The notes beneath the pieces were generated by a model. It saw nothing but the letters and a program-made list of their open reading frames with translations, made no database searches and was not told where the DNA came from. The translations under genes and the position numbers were made by a program. From assembly GCA_965644295.1 (NCBI GenBank), contig CBFFRP010000133.1, forward strand, positions 1-64,000: DNA of 64,000 nucleotides. Direction: 5' to 3'. Of the stretch, positions 11,654 through 22,597 are shown piece by piece (position 1 is the first letter of the stretch; the number at the start of each line of letters is the position of its first letter). Source of the DNA: Paraphysomonas bandaiensis (taxonomy: Eukaryota > Chrysophyceae).

Positions 11654-13884
11654 TCACCGACTCAAAGTCAAAGATGCTGTCATGCACCTAGATCCTCCAG
11701 GTGATCCCGTCTCCCGAAAAGAATCTCTGGAAGTTCCAGGCCGACCAGTTCTGGGAGTCGCTGAGGTCATTCTCAGTCGATGTGTTATTCTGCTATTCAC
11801 CAGTGGGTCAGTCATAATAGTGCGTAATATGTCTCTGTTCATGCTCTCTTCCACTGGTGTCATTGCCGGCTCACTATCTGCACGAGACATTTGATTTAAC
11901 AGGGTTTCCCCGTATGATACCCGCTGCTTATGATCGTTACGTTTCTTTTCCAGCATTGACTTCTCATACTTCACTGCTTCGACCCGTATCTTTTTTCCTA
12001 GCTCCAGCTCATTGCGTCGAGCCTCTAACGCTCGCCTCTCATTATCCTCCAACAGTGCTTTGTTTTCTTTCCGAAGTCGTTCTTGTAACTCATGTTTTTC
12101 TCTAAACTCTTTTTCTTCTCGAAGGCGCCAATTTTCTTCAATTTCCTCGTGCTCCGCTCGAACTTTTTGATCGAACTTGATCTCATCTTCATCTGTGATC
12201 TGCCCTAAGGGACCCTCGTGAGCCCACTTGAAGAGCTTTTCAATTCTATCCATTCGTGCATCAAAGGCCTCCTTCTTCGCTCTGTCATAGGCATCCGCTC
12301 TCTCGTGAAATTCTTTTGCGATTCGTATCTCTTCGGCTAATTGTTCTTTCCTCCTATTCATTTTCTTCCTCATCGCCTCGTCACCCTCAGCGAACTGTTT
12401 CATGCATGCCTCCAGCTCTTGCATACGTTGCTCTTGAAGTTGCCGCTCCTCCTCGGCCTCATCCTGGGCAAGCAGTTCAGCCTCAATCTTAGCTTCAATT
12501 TTCTCCAGTTCCTTCTCTCTTTTAATGGCCAGAGCTTTATTTTCCATCTGCAACACAAATAATACCACTTTATGACCACATCAATAAAACAATCAAGAAC
12601 ACTTTCGACACTGTTTCACCACAACTTCGAGAATAATACAGGTGATACTACTATCTAAAGCACCATTAGCAATAGCAGTGAAACAGCACTCAACTCTATA
12701 ATTCATACTGTGGTTAAAATTTCAACATACCTGCTGCTCCCACGATTTCCTTGTTTCTGCTTCTTTCTCGTGCTTTTTCAGCAAAGACTCTGCAGTTGCT
12801 TTCTTAAACTCTTCGTAGTCCCGCTTCATTTTTTCATGAAATTCCTTCTCTCTCTGCCTTTCTCGCTCCTTCAAACGTTGCGCCTCTTCAACTTGCTCAG
12901 CAAGAGTACTTGCGAGCTCCTTTTTCAACTGAGACTTCTTTTTCTTCTCCGACTCGACTTGATTGTCATACATCATAGTCTTGTACAGTTGTACAGCCTC
13001 CCACTCACGACCAGTCGGAATAGGAGTCAAATATTGGGCACCCCGCACTGAAGGAGGCTCTTCAGAATAAGGAAAATCAGAGCGGCCGGTGAGTTCTGCC
13101 TGCCGGTGACTGACCTGTCAATAATATCACTCACAAAAGATGTATTTTCCCCGCAGAATTAGCATTGATAGTCAGAGAAACAATGATATGTACGTCAAGC
13201 TTCGATCATCAAAGAAACACAGGCGGAACACGTAACTCACAACGTCAATTACCTTGTCCATTCGAAGTGGTGGTGGGTGGGAGCTAGTGTTCTGGTTATT
13301 GTTAATGTGTGGTTCTTGTGGTCTTGCACTACCCCTCGCTGATGAACATGTACTCTCCCTTCCTGTGAGTATAGTCTCATTATCACCATCATTCAAAATA
13401 GCTTTCTCAAGCGCTTCCTCATCTTCCGCCGAAACCTTGCCATCCCGACGTTCACCCAACAGAATACCAACATGCTTCACAATTCGGCGCTTCAAGCGTC
13501 TGTAAAAGACACTCTGTGAGAGAATCATAACTATCATGCAAAAACTTACGGGCCAAACTTATTCGTAAGCTTTTGTATAAGAAATTCTCTCATACAACTT
13601 CGTGCAATTCTTTGATCTTCTCTCTGTTTAATTTGCATAGCCGTTTCTTTACAATGAGACTATCATATCAAGCATTAATGTGAATAGTAGAATAATATAA
13701 TGCATTATTTGTTTACGTTTAAATAGTTTGTATGTTCACGTATGGATCCCACTGATTGTTTACGACGAGGAACACTGCCTGGTGATGATGATGATGAGTT
13801 CAGTTTAGGATAACGTAATCCATTTGATGATGTAAGTTTTGCACGTCCAGATGTGATTTGTAAATCACTTATAGATGATAACAT
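11654..13884 (-). CDS. Charged coiled-coil protein, possibly axonemal
   Basis: Five minus-strand exons join in frame: 13884-13717, 13623-13550, 13499-13241 (or to 13253; two possible donors), 13114-12731 and 12547-11654, about 590 residues. The N-terminus is Ser-rich and basic. Exon 4 contains EPPSVRGAQYLTPIPTGREW, a conserved-looking non-helical segment. After this comes nearly continuous Glu/Lys/Arg coiled coil (for example KRDYEEFKKATAESLLKKHE and EEIRIAKEFHERADAYDRAK), then a Ser/Thr/Arg/Gly-rich tail ending TASLTLSR. The composition resembles trichohyalin-plectin-homology ciliary proteins, and CFAP221 is the neighbour, but I do not recognise the exact family; the axonemal role is inference. 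It diverges from the flavin oxidase at 14,449 across a region holding a short CATA stretch. Confidence 0.75.
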
Positions 13885-14107
13885 CTAGTTTCGATGACAC
13901 ACACTACAGTACTATATATACGACACTTATAATCCAAATAAACAATTATATCACTCAATTCTCATGAGATGATAATGGTATTAATTGGTAGGTATAGGGA
14001 ATGAAAAGAGAGAATGAATGATATGATGGTTAATGTGTTAGATGAGGGTGTTGTATGGTTATGTTAATGTATAGAGAAACATGCAGAGAGAGTGACTGAG
14101 AGATGCC

Positions 14108-14152
14108 TATACATACATACATATACATACATACATATACATACATATCCGT
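14108..14152. repeat. Short CATA/TATA stretch between divergent starts
   Basis: CATACATACATATACATACA-type units lie between the minus gene starting at 13,884 and the plus gene starting at 14,449. This is a short version of the arrays at other head-to-head gene pairs. Confidence 0.8.
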
Positions 14153-14448
14153 ATATATAGATAGAGAAGTGAGAAGATATCAGTTATACACTTCGTAGAA
14201 GCCAATGATATGTGAGAATAGTATTTTGATTGGATGATAGGAGAATAGAAGTATCCCCATATGGGGACATCAATGATGTAAACATGTATAGGTACGAAGG
14301 TAGGTAGGTAGGTATGTATACCGGTATACATATGTATTATATCTGTGTATATCCATCTTATGTATGGTATATGTACATATCTCTGCTGTTGAATGGTCAC
14401 TCCAGCACTGCTGCTATTACCTTCACCATATATGCCCAACATCTCCTC

Positions 14449-17400
14449 ATGAACAATCATTCCACAATCTCCCTTCTCTATCTCATTGCTGCTCTCATTC
14501 CTTCCCTCTATCCATCTATCTCTATACATACAGAGAGCTCCCTACGGTCATGTATATCCGACCTCTCCCCAACAGCAATGTACGTATATTCACATACTGC
14601 TATATAACACACTTCAATTCCTACTATATAAAACCATATAAATTATATTAAAAAACTACCAGTTTTTAATATATAATATCTAAAAATTCATAATAATATC
14701 ACTATATATTATAGTTTTATAAACTCAGAAGATTTTTCATATGAAGATATGCGTATTGGAGATAACTATCGCTATGACAATATCTATCCATTACTTATAG
14801 TAGAGATACATCAAGTATCTGATATATCTGCATCTATAAAATGTGCAGATCGATATCATATTGAAATTATTCCATCGAATGGTGGCCACAGGTAGGTCAT
14901 CTATACATATCTACACATGATCTCATATAATCGTATGATGTATTAGTTTTGAAGGGTTATCAACAACATCTGGATTATTATTACATCTTAATTCATATAA
15001 TAATGTAGTAGATAGTTCATTGACTGATGATCCTACTAGAACATCTTATATAACTGTACAATCTGGTATGAGATTAGGTATGTATACTCATATGTTAGTG
15101 TGTTATATACAGTGTGATACTGATATGATGATATGTGTATGTATATAGCATTACATGATATGAATAGCTGTAGAATTGATATGAAACATCCCTCACAATA
15201 GTGTTTTTTTGTAGGAAAACTATATGGTAGTATCATATCTCTTGAGCAAGAGCAGAACACAGAGAAATCTTACTTACTTGGTGCTGGAACCTGTCCCACT
15301 GTAGGGGTTACGGGACACGTACTGTGTGGGGGATATGGCTACCTTGGTAATTTTCGGCATGATTTCTCTGCGTTCTTAATCTTTTATTAAACAGGACGAG
15401 AGTTAGGATTGACGTCAGACCAAGTTCTGGGGTTTGAAGTAGTAACTCCCACTGGGGACGTTATTGAGGTCAATGACAACGTGAATCCAGACTTGTTTTG
15501 GGCTCTCCGGGGATCATGCTCATCCTCCTTTGGTATTGTATCTACTATCACTTTCAAGTTAGCCATAAACCCAGACGGAAATAAACTGACTACTATCATT
15601 ATACCCCCAATATCCAACACTAACGACATGAAACGAGCTGTCAGATTTTTCCAGGAATACTCTTATTTGAACGCCCCGAATAAACTAACCATGACACTCT
15701 TTTTTTGGCAGAATGGATGGCTTAACCTTCATGGTACTGAATTATACTCAATAAGCGTGCGATCTTATTATGCTTGCAGGTGTGTATATTGGAAGTAGAG
15801 AGAGTGCCCTCGATGCAACATTGGATGACATCAGCCTTGGACTCAGTAGTATTTATAGTAAAGACAATATTCGCAACTATTATCAGGAGCGAACATTTCT
15901 AAGCACATTAGCTTGGTGGGGATATATGAGTAGTAGCACTACTGTCGAAGATCTACTGTCTATCAATTCGTTGCCCTCTATTTATCAGCGGACGTACAGG
16001 CGGAAGTCCAAGAGTATATTAATTGACCGCGTCATTGACGACTCTGCGGTAGACTACATTATTCAACTGTTCAATGAACAGAAACTTGATCAGGTATATA
16101 TCACGTAGTCTGCTGAGCGTTCTGTGTATGTTCTGATATTTTTTTACATCTTACAGTTTCAGTTTAAAGCTTATGGAGGAAGACTTCACCCTGTAAATGT
16201 AGAGATTGACCCGGATACAGGGGATTCAGTGTACACTTCTTATACTTATCCACTGTCTCCCCTACTCAGAGGTCAGACATCACATCGTTATCGTTGATAT
16301 TACATATAAATATACTTCTATTCATGCTATTTACAATACCTATGATACTTCTTTACAGTCTGTGTGTCTGAGTATATGATACAGGTCATGGGTTTGAATT
16401 GCACTTCGGTAACGCGTATTCGATGGGCTATAACCCGCCCCGGAGTTCTGTCATTGCTAAAGACGAAGCATTGGTGACAGAGATAAACGATATCGGAAGG
16501 ACATTGCAAAGTGTGTTTGGTATGTCCTCTTATGCATATGTGGGGTACATAGACCTGGATGTGGATTCCAGTTCAAGCAGTGCAGGTGCATTATATTTTG
16601 GACAGACCAACTTCTTGCAGCTAGAGTCATTACGGAAATCTTTTGATCCAGAAAATATCCTAGCATCACAAGCGTCGAACTACTTGTACGTTGCTTCAAC
16701 CTCAGAACCAAGCTTTTCTCCAACGAAATCACCAACATCTTTCCCTACACCTCCATTACCAACACGTACTCCAACCATATTGCCCACATGGCGCCCTTCG
16801 ACCTTCCCGACATATTCCCCGACTTATACTCCAACTACTGTGCCGACGAAATCACCAACATTTTTTCCTACTCCTCCACTACCTACACATACTCCAACCA
16901 TATTGCCCACATGGCACCCTTCGACGTTCCCGACATATTCCCCGACTTATACTCCAACTACTGTGCCAACGAAGTCACCAACATTTCTTCCTACTCCTCC
17001 ACTACCTACACATACTCCAACCATATTGCCCACATGGCGCCCTTCGACGTTCCCAACATGTTCCCCGACTTCTACACCAACTACTTTGCCGACGAAATCA
17101 CCAACTTTTTTCCCTACACCTACAAGTCCTCCAACCATATTGCCCACGTTTCACGCTTTGGCCGACCCGACATGTGCTCCCACTTCTAAGCGAAGTTTAC
17201 ATCCGACTGCGGTACCTCTAGTTTCTCCGACATCATCTTCTCCTACAAGTACCCCCAGTCTGCTGCAGCCGTCGTTTGTTCCATCTGCTGAAGTCATCCC
17301 TTCAGGCCAGCCCACTGCGATACCACTTCCAACTGTAGATATTACCTCGGCACCAAGCGGTGAACCCACTCGACTAACCTTATTTCCCTCATCTACGCTA

Positions 17401-17937
17401 GTTGTACCAACGGTGCTGCCGTCATCTGCTGGAGGTAGTGAAAATATTCCGTCTGTTGTACCATCTACCTTGCAAACGGAGAGTGTACGTACTTTGTTAC
17501 CCTCAATGCTGTCTAGTCTGACAACTAATCCTTCGATGACGCCGTCAACTGTAGATAGCAATATTACCTCTAAAAGAGATGAGTCAGTGTCGTTCATTAG
17601 CAAAGTTGGGTCGATGGGATATATTTTTGCTTTATTGTGTGTGTTTGCGGTTGCTGTGGCTGGACTCGTAGTTGTGATGGTGATAAAAAAGAGGAAAGTT
17701 GAATCACCTGCGTGCACTCTGCCCTCAGATCAAGGTCAAAGTACCAGTGATGGTGGGAGCAACGACCCTTTCACTTTTTTCATTGATTCTCCGATGTTAA
17801 TGGATACTGACCATCAGCAGTGTGTAGTTCTTGATTCTAATCAATCCGAGTCATCAAAGAGAAAGTCGTCACTTTTGTCCCAAATACGAATGTCATCGTA
17901 CGATGAGCTGAGTGATACAGATGAGGTATGTATATAG
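14449..17937 (+). CDS. Membrane-anchored BBE-like FAD-linked oxidase with PT-rich stalk
   Basis: Eight exons (14449-14579, 14715-14891, 14947-15077, 15215-15346, 15395-15733, 15780-16093, 16157-16271, 16385-17937) join in frame to about 963 residues. A signal peptide (STISLLYLIAALIPSLYPS) precedes a PCMH-type FAD domain. GGHSFEG, rebuilt across intron 2 near residue 102, holds the His that carries FAD in berberine-bridge-type enzymes; GAGTCPTVGVTGHVLCGG near residue 171 holds the Cys of the second flavin bond. The BBE C-terminal signature FGQTNFLQLESLRKSFDPEN ends the enzyme. Residues ~555-820 are Pro/Thr/Ser repeats of the SPT(F/Y)xPT kind, followed by a helix (IFALLCVFAVAVAGLVVVMV), a basic stop-transfer KKRK and a ~75-residue acidic/Ser tail. 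It should sit on the cell surface as an extracellular alcohol or carbohydrate oxidase; the substrate is unknown. A donor-like GTATGT near the stop leaves room for a further exon. Confidence 0.85.
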
Positions 17938-18304
17938 GTATATTCTCATACCCACAAATTGTAAGCTTTTGTACTTCGAAGGAGTACATGATGATGTGAT
18001 CATGAAATACAAATTATATGTTGCTACATTAAATCGTCTGTGTAGGTATATATATATATATCTTTGTGAATATTTGTCGTACCTAAAGTCGTCAGTCGTT
18101 ACGAATTGCAGTAGTATCGTTTCTGACTAATGATATTAGTAAAAAGTACCTATTATCATCAAAACTCTAGTATCGTAATACCGTAATACTACATCAACTG
18201 ACTAATCACTTAACTTCTTTTTTATCCTTTATTTTATACTATTTATAGACATAGCTAATAGACATGAATACTTCTCTGAATTACGTTGCCATGTTTTTTC
18301 TATT

Positions 18305-18731
18305 TCAAATTGTAGCTATACTGTACGATCTGCTAGTAGATTTACTAAGAAACATATCTATCATCCGGTATTTCGGAAGCAGCGAGTTTCGGAACAGGTG
18401 ATCCTTTACGATCGTGAACCAAATCGACTGCCTGTTGGGGTCCCACTTATACTTGTCGCGTTCAGAGCAAGTTCTGGAAATATTCATGTGAAAAATGCTC
18501 GGGCAACGATGTAGCCCAGTACGACCCTAAGGTGAAGAGCACACACATCTCCGGATCGCTGTAGTTAACGAAGAAGTTCATCACCTTCAGGAGACTGGTC
18601 TTCAACTCGCTCCATAAACTTCGGAGGCATCCTTCTTCGAAGTTCCACTCATAGTATCTGAAGCTGCTGAAGTACGCTTCATTAGCCCGACCTTGTACAG
18701 CATATGTCAGCGCTATATATGTTGACGTCAA
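18305..18731 (-). pseudogene. Degenerate recombinase-like mobile-element fragment
   Basis: Two overlapping minus-strand frames (18731-18462 and 18487-18305) read GRANEAYFSSFRYYEWNFEE, SELKTSLLKVMNFFVNYSDP and EMCVLFTLGSYWATSLPEHF, then shift frame. From memory the pattern (a GRA-E start, KTS..K, and a Cys followed by LGxYWAT) recalls tyrosine-recombinase-like proteins of Crypton-type elements in stramenopiles. This is weak recognition. The fragment is frame-broken and lies in a GC-richer block (about 18,300-19,150) between two plus-strand genes; the rest of 17,938-19,599 shows nothing clear. Confidence 0.35.
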
Positions 18732-19599
18732 AATGTCTTTCGGTTGACCTATTGAAGGTGTTATTCAATGAAAACTTTACTCATATCAACAACAAACCTG
18801 AGCGATACTCACATCACAACCTCACGATCAATTCCACTGACTTTCTCTGCAACTGGAACTCCAGCTTCCTGGCATCTCCTTGTGATAAGCTTCACCAAGG
18901 CGGGCCTAATATCAGTCATCCATTTCTGGTCCGATACGTGAAGCACTCGATGATTAGGACATCGTTTCTGCTATACAGTGTAGGCGTCCGAAAATAAAGT
19001 TTTGCAGATCCCAGTGAGTGAGAGTCTCCTTTGTTCTTCCCTCTCTTATTATGGGCTTCGCTGATCCAATATACGCCAAAGAACCGGAACAGTCGAAATT
19101 CAATGAAGGAGTTCGGGTCTGCAAGAAATCCTTAAAGTGGGACAGACCATAGGACGTGCCTGGTTACCGCCGTTACCTATTTGGAATCAATATTATGTAT
19201 ACATGTATGTATGTATCTTAAGTACCTGCCGCTGTTGGATACACTGCTGCTGTATCTAGCTACTACAGGCAGTTGTACATTGCCTACGTACCATGCGGCA
19301 TGCTACAGTTGTATGATTATGGTGCGTATTTTCAGGGACGGTGAGGAGGGAGTTCACCCTAACAAGTTGACCAGACAAAAACTCCCAGATTTTTAGCTAT
19401 ATCAAATCACGAAAAAGGGTGATTTTTTTACATGGTCGATATACAGTATTCCCATCTGGTTGACTTTTTCCCACCCACAGACTCTCTCTCCTCATATACA
19501 TATACAACAATCAACCCTCTTAACCAACTCACATTACAGACAAACTAAACCACAAACTTCATCAAAACTGAATTATTTATCATCTAAATCTATCTATCT

Positions 19600-20671
19600 A
19601 TGGCAGATATATGTTTAAAGCGTTTAAGAAAAGAATATCGTGATATTAAGAAGAATCCTGTAGATAATATACGAGGTATGACTATGATACTGTATGGGGA
19701 TAGTATTAATATATGGGATACTGTATATACAGCGGCTCCATTAGAGAATAATACATTAGAATGGCATTATGTTATTGAGGGTGTGAAGGGGTCTGTATAT
19801 GAAGGGGGATGGTATCATGGTGTCTTGTTATTCCCTAAAGAGTATCCGGTATGACTTTGATTAGATGTGTGATATGTATCTATATGTGTATGTATGTGTG
19901 ATATGTATGTGTATGTATATGTATGTGTGATATGTATGTGTATGTATATGTATGTGATATGTATATGTATGTGTGTATGTCTCTATATGCATGTGTGATA
20001 AATATTTGTTTATTTATGTGTGTGTTACAGTATAAGCCCCCATCTGTGATTATGTACACTCCCAATGGACGGTTTCAAGAAAGGGTCCGACTTTGTTTAA
20101 GTATGAGCGACTTTCATCCAGAGTTATGGAATACTAGCTGGTCGGTGTCCACGATATTGATCGGCCTTCACTCTTTTATGATGGAAGAAACTCCTACTGC
20201 GGGCAGTGTAGTTACATCAAGTAGAATGAAGCGTGCTTACGCAGCTAAGTCGCTGGCGTTCAACTGTAAAGATAAGTGAGTAGTTGAGGCATACATGCTC
20301 TGATATTATCATATTGCGAAAGCACAGAGTATTGTCTTTAAAACACAACACAACATGTCATGTTTCAGTGAGCCATTTCATAATGGTCTGTATTTTGTTC
20401 CAGGAACTTTTGTGCACTTTTCCCTGAGTTGGTGGAACTGTATGAAGCACAGCAGGTAAGTAGAGCTTCTTACTTTCATAAATTGCAATATTTTTTAACA
20501 TGCATACATCAGGAGGCATTGGGTAAAGAGGACTCAGACAAGGTGATGGCTTTAAACACAGATGAGCCTGTTTCTGGCTGGGAGAATTTAATTCGTCGAA
20601 TTCCCTTCTGGGCTGTATTAATAGCCATAATATCTCTGTTTTCGGCTGCGATTTATATTGATATCATTTAA
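19600..20671 (+). CDS. UBE2J2: Ubiquitin-conjugating enzyme E2, UBE2J2/UBC6 type
   Basis: Four exons (19600-19848, 20031-20275, 20404-20455, 20513-20671) give 234 residues. The UBC fold is continuous: LKRLRKEYRDIKKNP at the start, FPKEYPYKPPSVIMYTPNGR across intron 1, and RLCLSMSDFHPELWNTSWSV with the catalytic Cys near residue 104 in the UBC6-family context (no HPN tripeptide, as usual for this group). ILIGLHSFM follows. The C-terminus is a single hydrophobic tail (FWAVLIAIISLFSAAIYIDI), the tail anchor that places this E2 on the ER membrane facing the cytosol for ER-associated degradation. Length and order match UBE2J2 well. The first intron is a (TG/TA)-rich low-complexity tract. Confidence 0.93.
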
Positions 20672-21336
20672 CTCGGAGGATAAGGGCACCAATCAAGGTC
20701 TACATTGTTATCTTTAGAGTTACATGCAGTTCATAATGTTCTTGTTGTATTCCTATCAAGCTGTCATAATATATATTTGTCTTGGTACTTATTCTAGATT
20801 GGATAACGTACAGTTAGCATATAATGATATTAATAAGTTGTACTAGCGCATTTTCTAACATTTGTGGAGTTGTAGATCGCGAACACAAAACATTGTGTGG
20901 TTCTATTTGTTAACCCCTAAATATGTAGCCCTTACTACGCTCAGATATGTCAGTTGTTTAGTTCTCATATACTCATGTTTCAAATAGAAATCCCAACACA
21001 TCACGACATGTTAATGCTATGAATTAGCAACATTTACCAATGATAATAATTGAAATTATAACCAAATAATTTTTACGTAAGCCTGAAACGTATGACGAGC
21101 ATAATTTATAGCTAGCATTAGCAATGACTTATATATTCGCTTAATTCAATTCCTTTCGTAACTGAATTCACTCTTTTCTATTCTAGATGAGTTAATTTTA
21201 CTAATTGCACATTAGTCCTTCACAATTGCACAAAAAATGGGATATCGTACAACAATCTAAACTCTATTATTATAATATCTGAGTCTAACACCTCATACAT
21301 AACCTTGAGCGATTTACAATTTACATATACCTCATG
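20672..21336. other. Gap between convergent genes, no feature seen
   Basis: About 0.66 kb of AT-rich sequence between the ends of the E2 gene and the minus-strand four-pass protein. I see no gene, array or repeat element. Confidence 0.6.
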
Positions 21337-22597
21337 TTACGTGAACTCGCCTGCACGATTAGTACTATGTACAGTACTAGCCTGAACAGGGGGTATATAC
21401 GATGGCAGCGCCATAACAGCTTCTTCCATTGTATTGATAGAATTCGAACTACGCTGCAGCATATGACTGCTACTATACGTTATCAGCTGAGAGTCACAGA
21501 GTGGAGATTCAATATCATACGATATGCTACTATACACCCCTGAGGCTGACTCTGGAGGAATAGGCTGCTGTGGCTGTCGTGGTGCATCCACACTCAAATC
21601 GCAGGCTATGCTGGAAACATTATCACCAGAATCGAATGCAACTAGGTGGCAGCAACAACACAAGTTGGGTAACCATACAACCAGTGTAACTATACCGACT
21701 ATATTCTGAGCTAATATAAACATATAATAAGACGTATAGGGGTACGACGCTGACTCAGCGCAATTTATATCGTAATAAGTTTCCCACGTTGTTAGTGCGG
21801 TGATATCGTTATCACCTCCAAGTGATTGAGCAGATATCACAATTTGTTGATATATAATACACACTCCTATCATCATGCACTGTCCATATCGTGTCCAGGC
21901 ATTGTATTTCATCGAAAAGATACATATGGCAATCTGAAGTGCACCAGTGCACAAAGCAGAAAGGAATAATATTCTAACAGTTCGGTATGTATGTGTGGCT
22001 GCTTTCTCAGTATCGGTATTTGCAAGTGCATCAATTTCTTGCCAAACACTTTTCTGATCCCAATGAATGCAATCCGACTTGCCAAACCCACCACTGTGAG
22101 GTATCAAGCACACACCATCGTCAAGGTGTATAACAATATGTACACTGTCGCAATTTCCCCAATAATCTAACGACCACCACGGCATCGCATAAGATAAAGT
22201 TGTTGCAATATTACTGATGACACAAAGAACTACAGATAATAAACATAAGTAAGATACATCATCAATAAGGTGGTAAAGTATACCTAATGCAATCTTCCAG
22301 CCATTGTGTGATAAGGTCCGCAATGTAAAAAATTGCACCAATCGCTGTCTGTCAGCCAATCAAACAGCTGCAATTCTATTTCTAGTGTTTTTACCGGATA
22401 TTTAGTTTAGTAGATGAATTGGGAGAAGTATGTGTCTCTACAGGATCCTCATCACTGATTGGTTGATTTCTGGCGATAGAGTTAATTGCAGTGTAATCAC
22501 CATATAAATCTGATCCTTGTTCAGTTAATCTGATATCATGTGATGGATATGAAGGGCTGGAGGGGGAGGAGAGTGTGTTGGGAGGTTCATTTTGCAT
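21337..22597 (-). CDS. Four-pass membrane protein of unknown family
   Basis: Two exons (22597-22395 and 22348-21337) join with a 46-base intron to 404 residues. A polar, Ser/Pro-rich N-terminus of ~65 residues leads to a first helix (VSYLCLLSVVLCVISNIATT), a Cys-containing loop (WWSLDYWGNCDS, then DDGVCLIPHSG), two central helices (IRILFLSALCTGALQIAICI-like and CMMIGVCIIYQQIVISAQSL) and a fourth (YMFILAQNIVGIVTLVVWLP) ending in a CCCC cluster that could be palmitoylated. A long Ser/Pro/Gln-rich tail follows. The two-Cys first loop and four-helix plan recall claudin/tetraspan proteins, but I do not recognise the family. Probable plasma- or endomembrane protein. Confidence 0.75.

Noticed and set aside
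16691-17221. Alternative-frame proteins over the Pro/Thr stalk
   Set aside because: Low-complexity repeats leave other frames open; the BBE frame continues through with membrane helix and tail.
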